Of a DNA stretch of 64,000 bases, positions 42,408 through 50,719 are shown piece after piece. The DNA is from Fusicatenibacter saccharivorans (GTDB lineage Bacteria > Bacillota > Clostridia > Lachnospirales > Lachnospiraceae). Under the pieces are notes generated by a model. That model saw only the letters and a program-made list of their open reading frames with translations. It was not told the origin of the DNA and made no database searches. How positions within the stretch are numbered: position 1 is the stretch's first letter; the number at the start of each line of letters is the position of its first letter. A program made the position numbers and the translations under genes. The DNA lies in assembly GCF_015557635.1 (NCBI RefSeq), contig NZ_JADNOP010000010.1, positions 84,789-148,788 of the forward strand, in the 5' to 3' direction.

Positions 42408-42840
42408 AAAAAATCCTCCATTCTGCCGCATTGGCTGTACATCAATCTTAACATAAATGAGAGAGAAATGACAGGGAAAATCGGGGATGGGCAATACGAA
42501 TAGAAAAATTAACGGAGAAAAACGATTTCTAGACAGAGTAGAGAATAAGGGACAGAATTAGAAATAAAATATGTGATAAATACACAAAGAAAGTATAAAA
42601 TAATTCTAAAAAATATACAGATTCACAGAAGATTCACTGCATGTTCATAATCTGTTCATAATTAATTGGTATAGTTATCTCAGTTCCAAAGGAACAGCGT
42701 GTATGCAATCACTACACAATTAAGATTTTTTCATAATAATAGCCCAGGCGCCGAGAGGTTCCTGGGCACTCCTCGTTTTTGGGGAATTTTTGATCTTGGG
42801 ACAGACGGAAATCTGTGTAGACAGGGTAGTGATCTTTTTC
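42408..42840. other. Intergenic region between ROK gene and perR
   Basis: No gene is supported. A stretch around 42675-42785 carries GTTCCAAAGGAAC, GTGTATGCAATCACTACAC and GCCCAGG/CCTGGGC (42742-42767) hairpins and a T-run, which could be a small RNA with its terminator or a perR-independent leader. The first 200 nt are A/T-rich and featureless. Confidence 0.35.
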
Positions 42841-42895
42841 TTGACTTTTGCGAGAAGCAGCCTTATAGTATAAATATAATAACAATTACTGTTAT
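42841..42895 (+). promoter_or_regulatory. perR promoter with candidate operator
   Basis: TTGACT (42841-42846), 17-nt spacer, TATAGT (42864-42869). The inverted repeat ATAACA-ATTAC-TGTTAT (42879-42895) lies over the expected start site. Its core TAACAATTACT recurs with one change before rubrerythrin (43393-43403), which suggests self-control by PerR. Confidence 0.65.
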
Positions 42896-42920
42896 CGAAA
42901 GACACGAAAGGAAAAGAACT

Positions 42921-43319
42921 ATGTCAACACTCAAGTATAGCAGACAAAGAGAAAGCATCAAAGTCTGCCTTCAGGGACGAAAGGATCACCCGACCGCAGA
43001 TATGCTCTATACCGATGTACGGAAAGAATTTCCCAATATCAGTCTTGGCACAGTATACCGGAACCTGTCTCTTCTTTCTGAATTAGGAGAGATCAAGCGT
43101 CTTACAACAGGAGATGGCCCGGACCGGTTCGATGGAGATACTTCCACGCATCACCATTTCATTTGCAGAAAATGTCACTGCGTGACAGACCTTACAATGC
43201 GTGACATCAGCGAAATCAAGAACGTAGCAGCGGAAAATTTCAGAGGTACGATCGAAGATTACTCTGTGAATTTTTACGGCATCTGCGAGAACTGCAAAAA
43301 TCACCCGGGGAACGTATAG
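42921..43319 (+). CDS. perR: Fur/PerR family regulator (probable PerR)
   Basis: A 132-residue Fur-family repressor. The DNA-binding domain has DMLYTDVRKEFPNISLGTVY and RNLSLLSELGEIKRL. The metal site includes the H-H-H cluster of DGDTSTHHHFICRKCHCVTD, and the structural zinc site is made by C-R-K-C and C-E-N-C near the end (GICENCKNH). The neighbouring reverse rubrerythrin gene and shared operator word point to peroxide sensing (PerR) and not iron uptake control. The long open frame from 42699 is not the start; ATG at 42921 follows AAAGGAAAAG. Confidence 0.85.
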   Translation: MSTLKYSRQRESIKVCLQGRKDHPTADMLYTDVRKEFPNISLGTVYRNLSLLSELGEIKRLTTGDGPDRFDGDTSTHHHFICRKCHCVTDLTMRDISEIKNVAAENFRGTIEDYSVNFYGICENCKNHPGNV

Positions 43320-43355
43320 CATCCCCAGGAAGAAAGAAAAAATTAAAAATAGGCA

Positions 43356-43408
43356 TTGACAAAAATGGAAGCTTATGTTAAAGTAATATCAGTAACAGTT
43401 ACTAATAT
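43356..43408 (+). promoter_or_regulatory. Rubrerythrin promoter with candidate PerR operator
   Basis: TTGACA (43356-43361), 17-nt spacer, TAAAGT (43379-43384). An inverted repeat centred at 43397 (arms AGTAAC and GTTACT, flanked by ATAT on both sides, 43386-43408) overlaps the start site and contains TAACAGTTACT. Confidence 0.65.
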
Positions 43409-43489
43409 CAAAAATAAAAAACTGTTATAAACCACAAAATTGGAAATGATAAAATTAAATACACAACAAAAAGAAAGGAAAGAAAGACT

Positions 43490-44035
43490 ATGAAAAAATT
43501 TGTATGCAGCGTATGTGGATATGTTTATGAAGGAGCAGAAGCACCGGAAGTCTGTCCGATCTGTAAAGCGCCGAAAGAGAAATTTATCGAGCAGGGCGAG
43601 GATCTGACCTGGGCAGCAGAGCATGTAGTTGGCGTAGCATCCGATGTTCCGGAAGATATCAAAAAAGACCTGAGAGCCAATTTCGAGGGCGAGTGCTCTG
43701 AGGTTGGTATGTACCTGGCAATGTCCAGAGTAGCATTCCGCGAGGGATATCCGGAAGTAGGTCTGTACTATGAAAAAGCAGCTTACGAAGAAGCAGAGCA
43801 CGCAGCAAAATTCGCAGAGCTTCTCGGCGAAGTCGTAACCGACAGCACCAAGAAAAATCTGCAGATGCGTGTAGAGGCAGAGAACGGAGCAACCGCTGGC
43901 AAAACAGATCTTGCAAAACGTGCTAAAGCCCTGAATCTCGATGCAATCCATGACACCGTGCATGAGATGGCAAGAGACGAAGCTAGACACGGAAAAGCAT
44001 TCGCTGGTCTGCTGGCTAGATATTTCGGTAAATAA
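43490..44035 (+). CDS. Reverse rubrerythrin (peroxide-reducing, rubredoxin first)
   Basis: Reduces hydrogen peroxide (and possibly oxygen) with electrons from NADH-linked rubredoxin chains in anaerobes. The 181-residue protein has the rubredoxin domain first ([20 protein letters not shown] with C-P-I-C), then a ferritin-like diiron domain with [11 protein letters not shown], the helix [16 protein letters not shown] and a final [18 protein letters not shown]. Having the rubredoxin at the N terminus is what defines the 'reverse' type. A clear upstream promoter overlaps a candidate PerR site. AAGGAAAGAAAG precedes the ATG. Confidence 0.92.
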   Translation: MKKFVCSVCGYVYEGAEAPEVCPICKAPKEKFIEQGEDLTWAAEHVVGVASDVPEDIKKDLRANFEGECSEVGMYLAMSRVAFREGYPEVGLYYEKAAYEEAEHAAKFAELLGEVVTDSTKKNLQMRVEAENGATAGKTDLAKRAKALNLDAIHDTVHEMARDEARHGKAFAGLLARYFGK

Positions 44036-44060
44036 AAAATTTTTAGTAAAATAAATTTAT

Positions 44061-44096
44061 TGAAGAGAGAATGGAGAAATCTGTTCTCTCTTTTTG
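44061..44096 (+). terminator. Terminator after rubrerythrin
   Basis: AGAGAGAA and TTCTCTCT form an 8-bp stem followed by TTTTTG. Confidence 0.8.
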
Positions 44097-44287
44097 TGCG
44101 TTTTTTCTGCATTTCCTATGTCTTTTTCGTGTACAGCTGTCTTTTTGATAAATCCCAAGGAAGAAAATGTGCTTTTAATTTTAAATGAAGAGCAGTGTGA
44201 ACAGGATATTTGCAACACAAAATGTCGGCAAATAATACCGATTTAATGCCGGAAATAATACAGTGCATGGGACATTAAGTAAAGAAA

Positions 44288-44333
44288 AGCTGATAAGCTG
44301 GGATTTTTATGATTTATTCACAGCTTATCAGCT
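44288..44333 (-). terminator. Terminator after the MBL hydrolase gene
   Basis: AGCTGATAAGCTG and CAGCTTATCAGCT are perfect 13-nt arms. On the minus strand the stem is followed by TTTTCTTT, which fits the end of the gene at 44404. The interval 44097-44287 shows no gene. Confidence 0.75.
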
Positions 44334-44403
44334 AATACACATCAATTATTGAGACAGTTGTATATTGAACAGTGTTGAGAAAACATAATAGAGTAATCTG
44401 ATT

Positions 44404-45201
44404 TTATTCTTCTATTCGTTTTTTGTCATAGCAGATAAAGGTATAAGTTCCATTATCTGCGAGAGGATGTGTTTCACCAGAAAAAACAAAATTGCGATCC
44501 GTAACATTTCCAGAACGAATATCCTGACATACTTTGAGCACATCTTCTAAAGTGGTTGGCTTGGAATCTCCATTTCCATGTGAGATCAGGACTCGGTCAT
44601 ATTTTCCGGCAATTTTTTTCTGTAGCGCTCGTAAATTTTTTTCATAGGAAGCAAGTCCCGTGGAAAATTTGTCAAACAGGAATAAAAATGGATTGCAGGC
44701 ATCACCGAGAAGAATTGTCCGCTCTTCCGGAATCAGCATGACAACACTGCCCAGGGTATGACCGGGTAATTCATAAATAACAACATGAATTCCACCAAGC
44801 TCAAAAACATCACCTTCCTGCAGATTATGAAATTTTTCAAATGGAGCAGATGGTATCATATCTGTTTCTTTGATAAGCCCTTTTTCAGGACACAATCCTT
44901 TCGCGCCTTCCAGACGGAAGCCTTTTTCAGAATGAAGCTGATATACGGATTTATCCTTATGATTCAGATAAATTTCTTCAAATTCATTGGCGCCCATGGC
45001 GTGATCTACATGACCGTGGGTTATCAGGACTTTTAATGGCTTGTTAGTCAGGTTATGGATACAGTCTTTTAAACTATAGAATCCGCATCCAGTGTCGATT
45101 AGGACAGCTGCTTTGCTACCTTCAATCAGATACATAAATTCTGTGCAGAATCCATGAATTCTTGTAATGTGTTCTGAAATTTTTTCAGTTTTAAATTGCA
45201 T
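44404..45201 (-). CDS. MBL-fold metallohydrolase
   Basis: A 265-residue hydrolase of the metallo-beta-lactamase fold. The metal site is VLITHGHVDHAMGANEFEEI (H-x-H-x-D-H), with further ligands in LPGHTLGSVVML, LLGDACNPFLF and VLISHGNGDSKP. The glyoxalase-II/ribonuclease-Z-like arrangement does not identify the substrate. A minus-strand start at 45201 is followed by a normal N terminus MQFKTEKISEHITRI. It is alone, with its own terminator at 44288-44333. Confidence 0.8.
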   Translation of the reverse strand: MQFKTEKISEHITRIHGFCTEFMYLIEGSKAAVLIDTGCGFYSLKDCIHNLTNKPLKVLITHGHVDHAMGANEFEEIYLNHKDKSVYQLHSEKGFRLEGAKGLCPEKGLIKETDMIPSAPFEKFHNLQEGDVFELGGIHVVIYELPGHTLGSVVMLIPEERTILLGDACNPFLFLFDKFSTGLASYEKNLRALQKKIAGKYDRVLISHGNGDSKPTTLEDVLKVCQDIRSGNVTDRNFVFSGETHPLADNGTYTFICYDKKRIEE

Positions 45202-45503
45202 AGTAGAACCCCCATTCTTTTTGCTTTAAATCTAAGTATAGCATAGAAATTAGTTGAAAAGTTGTTGAAAAACAGCAAAAACATAGGAATAAATTTATAA
45301 AAACACAGCATAGAAAATGTGTATGTGTCAAAAAACACAAAAAAATATAAAAACAAGATCAAAAATATCATATAAAACAAAAAGCATATTTGATATACTG
45401 AGATTATTCAAAATCATATGAGTTTGTAGAAACTGAAATTTGCAAATTAAAAAGGGAGAATTCTTATTGTCTAATATCAGACAGGGTTTTAAAGGAGGTT
45501 TTT
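45202..45503. other. Divergent A/T-rich region, no gene
   Basis: Extremely A-rich on the plus strand. TATACT at 45394-45399 is a plausible -10 for the lipoprotein gene. TTTAAAGGAGG lies at its ribosome site. No other structure stands out. Confidence 0.4.
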
Positions 45504-47219
45504 ATGAAACGAAAAATAATATCAGTGATGCTAACGGGCACTATGATCGCAGGAATGCTTACAGGCTGCGGTTCAGACAGTAGCAGTAAAAGCAGTTCAA
45601 GTGTAATTTCCGGGTCGTCAGAAACTGAAACGGAGACTACAGAAGCAGACGAAAGTGATGATAAGACACCAGTCACATTTGAATATTTCAATGCAGACGG
45701 CAAAAATGGAAATTGGGATAATCCGGTAGCAAAAGCGATCACAGAGGCGACAGGTGTTACGTTGGATGTCAGCTATCCGGTTGCATCGCAAGGAGATGCA
45801 AAAGAGGATGTTGCGTTGATGATTGCAAATGATGAATATCCGGATTTGATTTATGCAAAATCGAATGCAACGGATCTGTATGCAGCCGGTGCCTTAATTG
45901 ATATGACAGATCTGATTGAAAAATATGGACCTAATATAAAAAAAATGTACGGAGATGAGCTGGAAAAATTACAGTGGAGTAAAGATGATCCGGGAATTTA
46001 TCAGCTTTCTTATGCGGGTGTAAATCAGAAAACACTGACAACAGGAGGAACCTGCCAGATCCAGTGGGCTGCACTGAAAGAGAATGATTACAAATATCCA
46101 AAAACAATAGATGAATATGAAAAAATGATCAAGAGCTATTTGGCAGCTCATCCAAAGACAGAAGATGGTTTGGATATGATTGGAATTACTATGAGTGCAG
46201 CAGACTGGCATTGGCTGATTACACTGAGTAACCCGGCAGGCTTTATCGCAGATGCAGCGCCGGATAATGGACAGTGGCTGATTGATGATGACTATACAGT
46301 ACATTTAAAAACGGTTACGCCGGAAGAAAAAGAGTATTTTAGATGGTTATGCCGTATGTACAATGAAGGAATTCTGGATCCGAATTTTGCAACACAGACG
46401 GATGATGACTATATTGCAAAGGTTGCCAGCGGCCGTGTTGTTGCCTTGACAGATTCAGAATGGCACTATAGTCAGTGTGAAACAGCATTGATGGCTGATG
46501 GAAAAGTAGATCAGACATATGTTGGACTGCCGGTAACCTTAAGAGAGGATCAGGTCTGCAAAGCTCTTTTGTATCAGGGAACAACGGTCGGATATGGAAT
46601 GGCAATTACAAAAAGCTGTGAGGACCCAGTTCGTGCAATCAAATTCATGGATTATCTGTGCTCAGATGAAGGACAGATTTTATATCATTGGGGAATTGAA
46701 GGAGAAAATTATTTCCTGGACGAAAATGGAAAGCCGTATCGTACCGATGAAGAAGTTGCCAAAGCACAGTCAGATCCAGACTATCATAAGAACACAGGTA
46801 TTGATAACTATACTGGATTTCCAATCTATGGAGCAGGTTCTTACACTGAGGACGGATTCCCGTATACTCCAACGACGAAAGAATCTGTGATTGCAAATTA
46901 TAACGAAGCGGAAAAAGCCGGATGCGAGGCAATGGGAATCGAAATGCTGACAGATATGTTTCCGCAGCCAGAAGAATTTGAGCTTCTTCCATATTCTGCA
47001 CTCTGGGCATATCAGCAGCCACAGGAACTGACCGAGCAGCAGAATACAATTTCGGATATTAGTTGGCCAGGGCTGGTAAAATGTGTTTCGGGTACGGAAG
47101 AGGAATTTGACGCAAATTGGGACAACCTGGTAAACGAACTGGAAGAAAATGGTCTGGCGGATACAGAGAAGGCTGTTACTGAATTTCTTGCTACGAAACT
47201 TGTGAATACTGATAAATGA
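45504..47219 (+). CDS. Extracellular solute-binding lipoprotein (orphan)
   Basis: A 571-residue substrate-binding lipoprotein of the ABC sugar-type family. The N terminus MKRKIISVMLTGTMIAGMLT ends in a lipobox (L-T-G-C), followed by a Ser/Glu/Thr-rich linker. Mature features are TFEYFNADGKNGNWDNPVAK, ITEATGVTLDVSYPVAS and SAADWHWLITLSNPAGF, which resemble large-oligosaccharide (LplA/YtcQ-like) binding proteins. No permease or ATPase genes are adjacent, so it must pair with distant components or act alone. A strong AAAGGAGG precedes the ATG. Confidence 0.8.
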   Translation: MKRKIISVMLTGTMIAGMLTGCGSDSSSKSSSSVISGSSETETETTEADESDDKTPVTFEYFNADGKNGNWDNPVAKAITEATGVTLDVSYPVASQGDAKEDVALMIANDEYPDLIYAKSNATDLYAAGALIDMTDLIEKYGPNIKKMYGDELEKLQWSKDDPGIYQLSYAGVNQKTLTTGGTCQIQWAALKENDYKYPKTIDEYEKMIKSYLAAHPKTEDGLDMIGITMSAADWHWLITLSNPAGFIADAAPDNGQWLIDDDYTVHLKTVTPEEKEYFRWLCRMYNEGILDPNFATQTDDDYIAKVASGRVVALTDSEWHYSQCETALMADGKVDQTYVGLPVTLREDQVCKALLYQGTTVGYGMAITKSCEDPVRAIKFMDYLCSDEGQILYHWGIEGENYFLDENGKPYRTDEEVAKAQSDPDYHKNTGIDNYTGFPIYGAGSYTEDGFPYTPTTKESVIANYNEAEKAGCEAMGIEMLTDMFPQPEEFELLPYSALWAYQQPQELTEQQNTISDISWPGLVKCVSGTEEEFDANWDNLVNELEENGLADTEKAVTEFLATKLVNTDK

Positions 47220-47230
47220 AAAATCTAAAT

Positions 47231-47249
47231 TTCCCGGCTATACTGGGAA
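47231..47249 (+). terminator. Short hairpin after the lipoprotein gene
   Basis: TTCCC and GGGAA pair around GGCTATACT-type loop bases, 11 nt after the stop. No T-run, so its role as terminator is uncertain. Confidence 0.35.
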
Positions 47250-47254
47250 GAATA

Positions 47255-47713
47255 GAGTAGTTGAAAACGTTAATGATTGCAATAAAAACGCCAAACTTCT
47301 ATGCAGCAATGAAGTTGACACTGCAAGCTAAATTTACGTATAGAACAGGTACGAATTTTACATACAAGTCGCTGTATACCAGTGAACTGTAATCAGCTTT
47401 AGTCCGCGATTATGATAGCCTGGTTGATTTTTTACTTGAAGTGAGTATAATTAGGTAAGAACAGAAATGTTCTCGATGTAAGAGCATCGTTAAAAGTTGG
47501 ACTGCAGATGGAGCAGGATAAATTTCCATCTATTTAGGTCCTTTAATAAGACATTGAGTCTGACAGCTTGGAGTAAGTTATAGTCCACGTGGGGGACTTA
47601 ATGATTTCCATGCCGTTAAAGGTATCTTAACTGGATACCGAGGCTGACAACCAGCAGAAAACTCTTTACAAAAGATGTTCTTAGAGGAGTGTGGTTAAGT
47701 ATCACACTCCTCG
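47255..47713 (+). ncRNA. Candidate large structured non-coding RNA
   Basis: About 460 nt without a credible gene but dense in helices: ACTTC/GAAGT (47295/47311) crossing TGCAG/CTGCA (47302/47321), which is a pseudoknot; GTATA/TATAC (47338/47374); GAACA-GAAA-TGTTC (47459-47472, a GNRA-type loop); CGATG/CATCG (47474-47489); GATGGA/TCCATC (47507/47525); AGTCC/GGACT (47582/47594); GGTATC/GATACC (47621/47634); and a closing GAGGAGTGTG/CACACTCCTC (47684-47712). A short frame starting MKLTLQAKF at 47311 may be chance or a decayed TnpB start. Large ornate RNAs (ROOL, GOLLD, OLE classes) occur in related bacteria; I cannot assign a class. Confidence 0.5.
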
Positions 47714-47756
47714 TTACATATGAGATATGGATAGTAAAAAAGAAAGGGATTTCAAT

Positions 47757-48290
47757 ATGGAAAAACAGACAGGCTGTGTCCACATCTACTGTGGGGATGG
47801 AAAAGGAAAGACGACTTGTGGTATGGGACTCTGCACGCGTGCGGCAGGGTATGGATACCGTGTTTTGATTTATCAGTTTATGAAAGATAACAGCACGAGC
47901 GAGCGGAAGGTGCTCTTACTGTCGCCGAATGTGACGTTTGTGCCGGGGCAGGACAAGATAAAGTTTTCGTTTCTGATGACACCGGAGGAGAAGGCAGAGC
48001 AGAAACGGTATTATGAAGAGCAGTTTCAGAAAGTGACAGAAAAAGCAGTTCGGGAAGAATACGATGTACTGTTTCTGGACGAGCTGGTTTATACGATTGG
48101 AAGCAAACTGTTTGATGAGCAGCTCCTTCTGGATTTTCTGGATCACAAGCCGGAGAAGCTGGAAGTGATTCTGACAGGGCAGGGACCATCGGAGGCGCTG
48201 ATTGAGCGGGCGGACTATGTTTCGGAGCTGAAAAAAATCAAGCATCCGTTTGACAAGGGTCTTGCGGCAAGAGATGGAATCGAGCGGTAA
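47757..48290 (+). CDS. cobO: Cob(I)alamin adenosyltransferase (CobO/BtuR)
   Basis: Transfers the adenosyl group from ATP to cob(I)alamin or its precursors to make coenzyme B12. The 177-residue protein has the P-loop VHIYCGDGKGKTTCGMGLCT, typical of the CobA/CobO group (which uses a modified P-loop), then YDVLFLDELVYTIGSKLFDE (Walker B-like) and LEVILTGQGPSEALIERADY, a family hallmark. The ATG at 47757 follows AAAGGGA; the upstream in-frame start at 47727 is weaker. No B12 riboswitch is apparent upstream. No other cobalamin gene is adjacent. Confidence 0.9.
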   Translation: MEKQTGCVHIYCGDGKGKTTCGMGLCTRAAGYGYRVLIYQFMKDNSTSERKVLLLSPNVTFVPGQDKIKFSFLMTPEEKAEQKRYYEEQFQKVTEKAVREEYDVLFLDELVYTIGSKLFDEQLLLDFLDHKPEKLEVILTGQGPSEALIERADYVSELKKIKHPFDKGLAARDGIER

Positions 48291-48301
48291 CGCTGAAAAA
48301 A

Positions 48302-48360
48302 CAAGAAAAAAGATACTGTTTTGCGGGGAAGATGATTCCATGCAGAACAGTATCTTTTTC
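48302..48360. terminator. Bidirectional terminator between cobO and the MATE gene
   Basis: AAAGATACTGTT near 48309 pairs with AACAGTATCTTT near 48344, with a loop of ~24 nt and A/T tails on both sides. Confidence 0.8.
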
Positions 48361-48469
48361 TTGATTTTGCGGGCAATGAACCAAAATCTGTGATGGAACA
48401 AGTTTCTGGTGATTGCCGCGATAACCTGAGAAGTATCTGGAAGCCGCTGTAAGACAGAAAATAACGTTA

Positions 48470-49822
48470 TTATTTCGCACCGCGATCCGCAATCATTTTC
48501 GTGGATTTCTTCACGCAGTACAGACATGTCGGTGCGATATAGCAGCAGGCGGCGAGCCACGCAGCCTGATCCGCAAAGCAGATTGCGGTGAAGCCAAACG
48601 CACCGACAAATCCCAGGCAGACAATCGTTCGTGCCAGCATCTCCATTACGCCGGAGAAAACGGCTCTTCCCGAGTAGCCAAGTCCCTGCGTTACCATACG
48701 GCAGACATTCAAAATACCAAGCATCCAGTAGAAAAATCCGAGGCAGCGCAGATATTTTGCCGAAGCGTTGATTGCTTCAAAAGCAGAGCTGACAATAAAG
48801 AGCTTTGTCAGCGGCCGTCCGAACAGAATCATGATGACACCCGCAAACGCACCATAGCCGACACCGACAAGCACACCCTGGCGGAGTCCCTGATGGATTC
48901 GCTTTGACTGGCCGGCTCCGAGATTCTGACTGCAGAAGACGGAAGCCGCGGTACTGATCGCATCAAACGGGCACATCATAAACTGTTTGATTTTCATAGC
49001 AGCTGTGAACGCCGAAACATAAACACTGCCAAGTCCATTATTCGCTGACTGCATTACCATACTGCCGATTGCCGTGATCGAAAACTGCAGTCCCGTCGGA
49101 ATGCCCATTGCGAGGAGTTCCTGCGCGGCATCCTTTCGCAGAGTGCGGTTTTCCTTTGTCGGAAGCAGGAGCTTTACCTTACGGGAAATAAAAAACAGAC
49201 ATAAAAGTCCGCTGATCGCCTGGGCGGAAATCGTCGCAATCGCCGCGCCTGCGCACCCCAGATGCAGAATGATAATACAGAACAGGTCGAGGAAAATATT
49301 CAGAATTGCCGAAAATGCCAGAAACAGAAACGGTGTGCGGCTGTCCCCGACGGCGCGCAGGATGCTGGAAAGATAATTGTACAGAATCGAAAACGGAATT
49401 CCGAGGAAAATCACAAGCTGATATGCGTAAGCATCCGCGAAAATATCGGACGGAACCGACAGCAGGTGCAGAATCGGTGCACAGAGTAAACTGCAGAGTG
49501 TGGTCAGAATGGCCGCAATCAGGACAGCAAGTGCAGCACCATTAAAAATATAATCGCGCATTTTATCAAGCTTTCCGGCGCCGAAATACTTGGCAACCGG
49601 GACACTGAATCCCGTGCAGCTTCCCATACAGAAGCCGAGCACCAGAAACTGTACACTGCTGCTTGCACCGACGCTGGCGAGTGCCTCCGGGCCAAGTGCC
49701 TGGCCGACAATCGCCGCATCAATGATGTTATACGTCTGCTGCAGCAGATTTCCGATGAGAAGCGGAAAGGCAAACGAGAGCATCAGCTTTACCGGATTTC
49801 CCTTTACCATAGATGTTGCCAT
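48470..49822 (-). CDS. MATE family multidrug efflux protein
   Basis: A 450-residue membrane protein with about twelve hydrophobic helices in two repeats. Typical elements are PLLIGNLLQQTYNIIDAAIV at the N terminus, VGQALGPEALASVGASSS, and in the second half FCSQNLGAGQSKRIHQGLRQ. MATE proteins export cationic drugs or metabolites against Na+ or H+. GGGGAGG before the ATG. It is the last gene of a minus-strand run with DUF4234, DUF2752 and RpiR genes. Confidence 0.9.
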   Translation of the reverse strand: MATSMVKGNPVKLMLSFAFPLLIGNLLQQTYNIIDAAIVGQALGPEALASVGASSSVQFLVLGFCMGSCTGFSVPVAKYFGAGKLDKMRDYIFNGAALAVLIAAILTTLCSLLCAPILHLLSVPSDIFADAYAYQLVIFLGIPFSILYNYLSSILRAVGDSRTPFLFLAFSAILNIFLDLFCIIILHLGCAGAAIATISAQAISGLLCLFFISRKVKLLLPTKENRTLRKDAAQELLAMGIPTGLQFSITAIGSMVMQSANNGLGSVYVSAFTAAMKIKQFMMCPFDAISTAASVFCSQNLGAGQSKRIHQGLRQGVLVGVGYGAFAGVIMILFGRPLTKLFIVSSAFEAINASAKYLRCLGFFYWMLGILNVCRMVTQGLGYSGRAVFSGVMEMLARTIVCLGFVGAFGFTAICFADQAAWLAACCYIAPTCLYCVKKSTKMIADRGAK

Positions 49823-49840
49823 AAAAAACGCCTCCCCTGC

Positions 49841-50239
49841 TTAATATGCACGTGAATTATAAACGAGCGCCGTCTTATTCAGGTTCTGGATCATGAAATA
49901 GTCGGCAACGAGCTGGCCAATTCCGCCGGTCAGGTAGCCGAGCAGCGTCCACAGAAGAATGGCGGAACCGTTTTCCTCAATCATCACACCGTAGCGGTCG
50001 TAGGATTCGCGGTACATGCGGTTCGCTTGTTTGTAACGCCAGTAAACGCCGTAAATTCCACAGGTAACCCAGGACAGAAGCAGCACGATAATGTAGTTTG
50101 GGCTGTCTTCGCCGTCACCGTAAAAGATGGTGTTCAGGTCTTCCACATAAACATACCAGAAGTAGATCGAGTAGAGTCCGCACGTCAGAAATGTGAGCAG
50201 AAGATAGAACCAGAAACTGCGGTTGTCTTTTACATTCAT
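49841..50239 (-). CDS. DUF4234-like membrane protein
   Basis: A 132-residue protein with three to four hydrophobic stretches: SFWFYLLLTFLTCGLYSIYF, IIVLLLSWVTCGIYGVYWRY and AILLWTLLGYLTGGIGQLVA. The repeated T-C-G-[IL]-Y-x-[IV]-Y-[FW] pattern and the final DYFMIQNLNK are typical of the DUF4234 domain. Function unknown. It is 18 nt upstream of MATE and 15 nt downstream of the DUF2752 gene. Confidence 0.75.
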   Translation of the reverse strand: MNVKDNRSFWFYLLLTFLTCGLYSIYFWYVYVEDLNTIFYGDGEDSPNYIIVLLLSWVTCGIYGVYWRYKQANRMYRESYDRYGVMIEENGSAILLWTLLGYLTGGIGQLVADYFMIQNLNKTALVYNSRAY

Positions 50240-50254
50240 TTGTAAATACCCCCT

Positions 50255-50719
50255 TTAATTAAGATAGAACCATTGTAGCACGCGCCCGAGAGAAGGGTCA
50301 ATAGAAAGGAGCGGGTCGTGGTAATAAATGCGCCAGGCATAAACGGCGAGAAGCAGCACGACAAGCACCGTAATGATCCCCTTTTTAAAACGCCGAAGTC
50401 CCGCCGTCTGTTCCGGCCCGAAGAAGAGCCATATCCCTGCGGGCAGTACGGCATAGACGAGCGGATGCATCCGAAATGCCGCCCGAAAATGACCGGAGAG
50501 CATTAACAGTACCGCGCGGCTCATTCCGCAGCCCGGGCAGGAAATGCCGGTGGAAAACCGGATCGGACAGCCGATGCCTGTGAGGGTGATGAAGGCGACG
50601 TAAACGCCGAGGAGCAGGCAGAAGAAAAAGAAATCGCGGCAGCGTTTCTTCAGAAAAGAAAGATACGCGCTGCCGCGGCCGGGATCACGTTTCATGGAGT
50701 TTGGTGACGGCGTATTCAT
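50255..50719 (-). CDS. DUF2752 membrane protein
   Basis: A 154-residue membrane protein with the family signature GCPIRFSTGISCPGCGMSRA (C-P-x-x-x-x-x-G-I-x-C-P-G-C-G-x-x-R/S-A). Helices follow at LLGVYVAFITLTGIG and ITVLVVLLLAVYAWRIYY. Start chosen at 50719 because AAGGAGG lies 6 nt upstream; this overlaps the 3' end of the RpiR gene by 35 nt. DUF2752 and DUF4234 genes often occur together. Role unknown. Confidence 0.75.
   Translation of the reverse strand: MNTPSPNSMKRDPGRGSAYLSFLKKRCRDFFFFCLLLGVYVAFITLTGIGCPIRFSTGISCPGCGMSRAVLLMLSGHFRAAFRMHPLVYAVLPAGIWLFFGPEQTAGLRRFKKGIITVLVVLLLAVYAWRIYYHDPLLSIDPSLGRVLQWFYLN

Noticed and set aside
47220..47756. Cobalamin riboswitch ahead of cobO
   Set aside because: I could not find a B12-box-like conserved core; the hairpins there do not follow that class.
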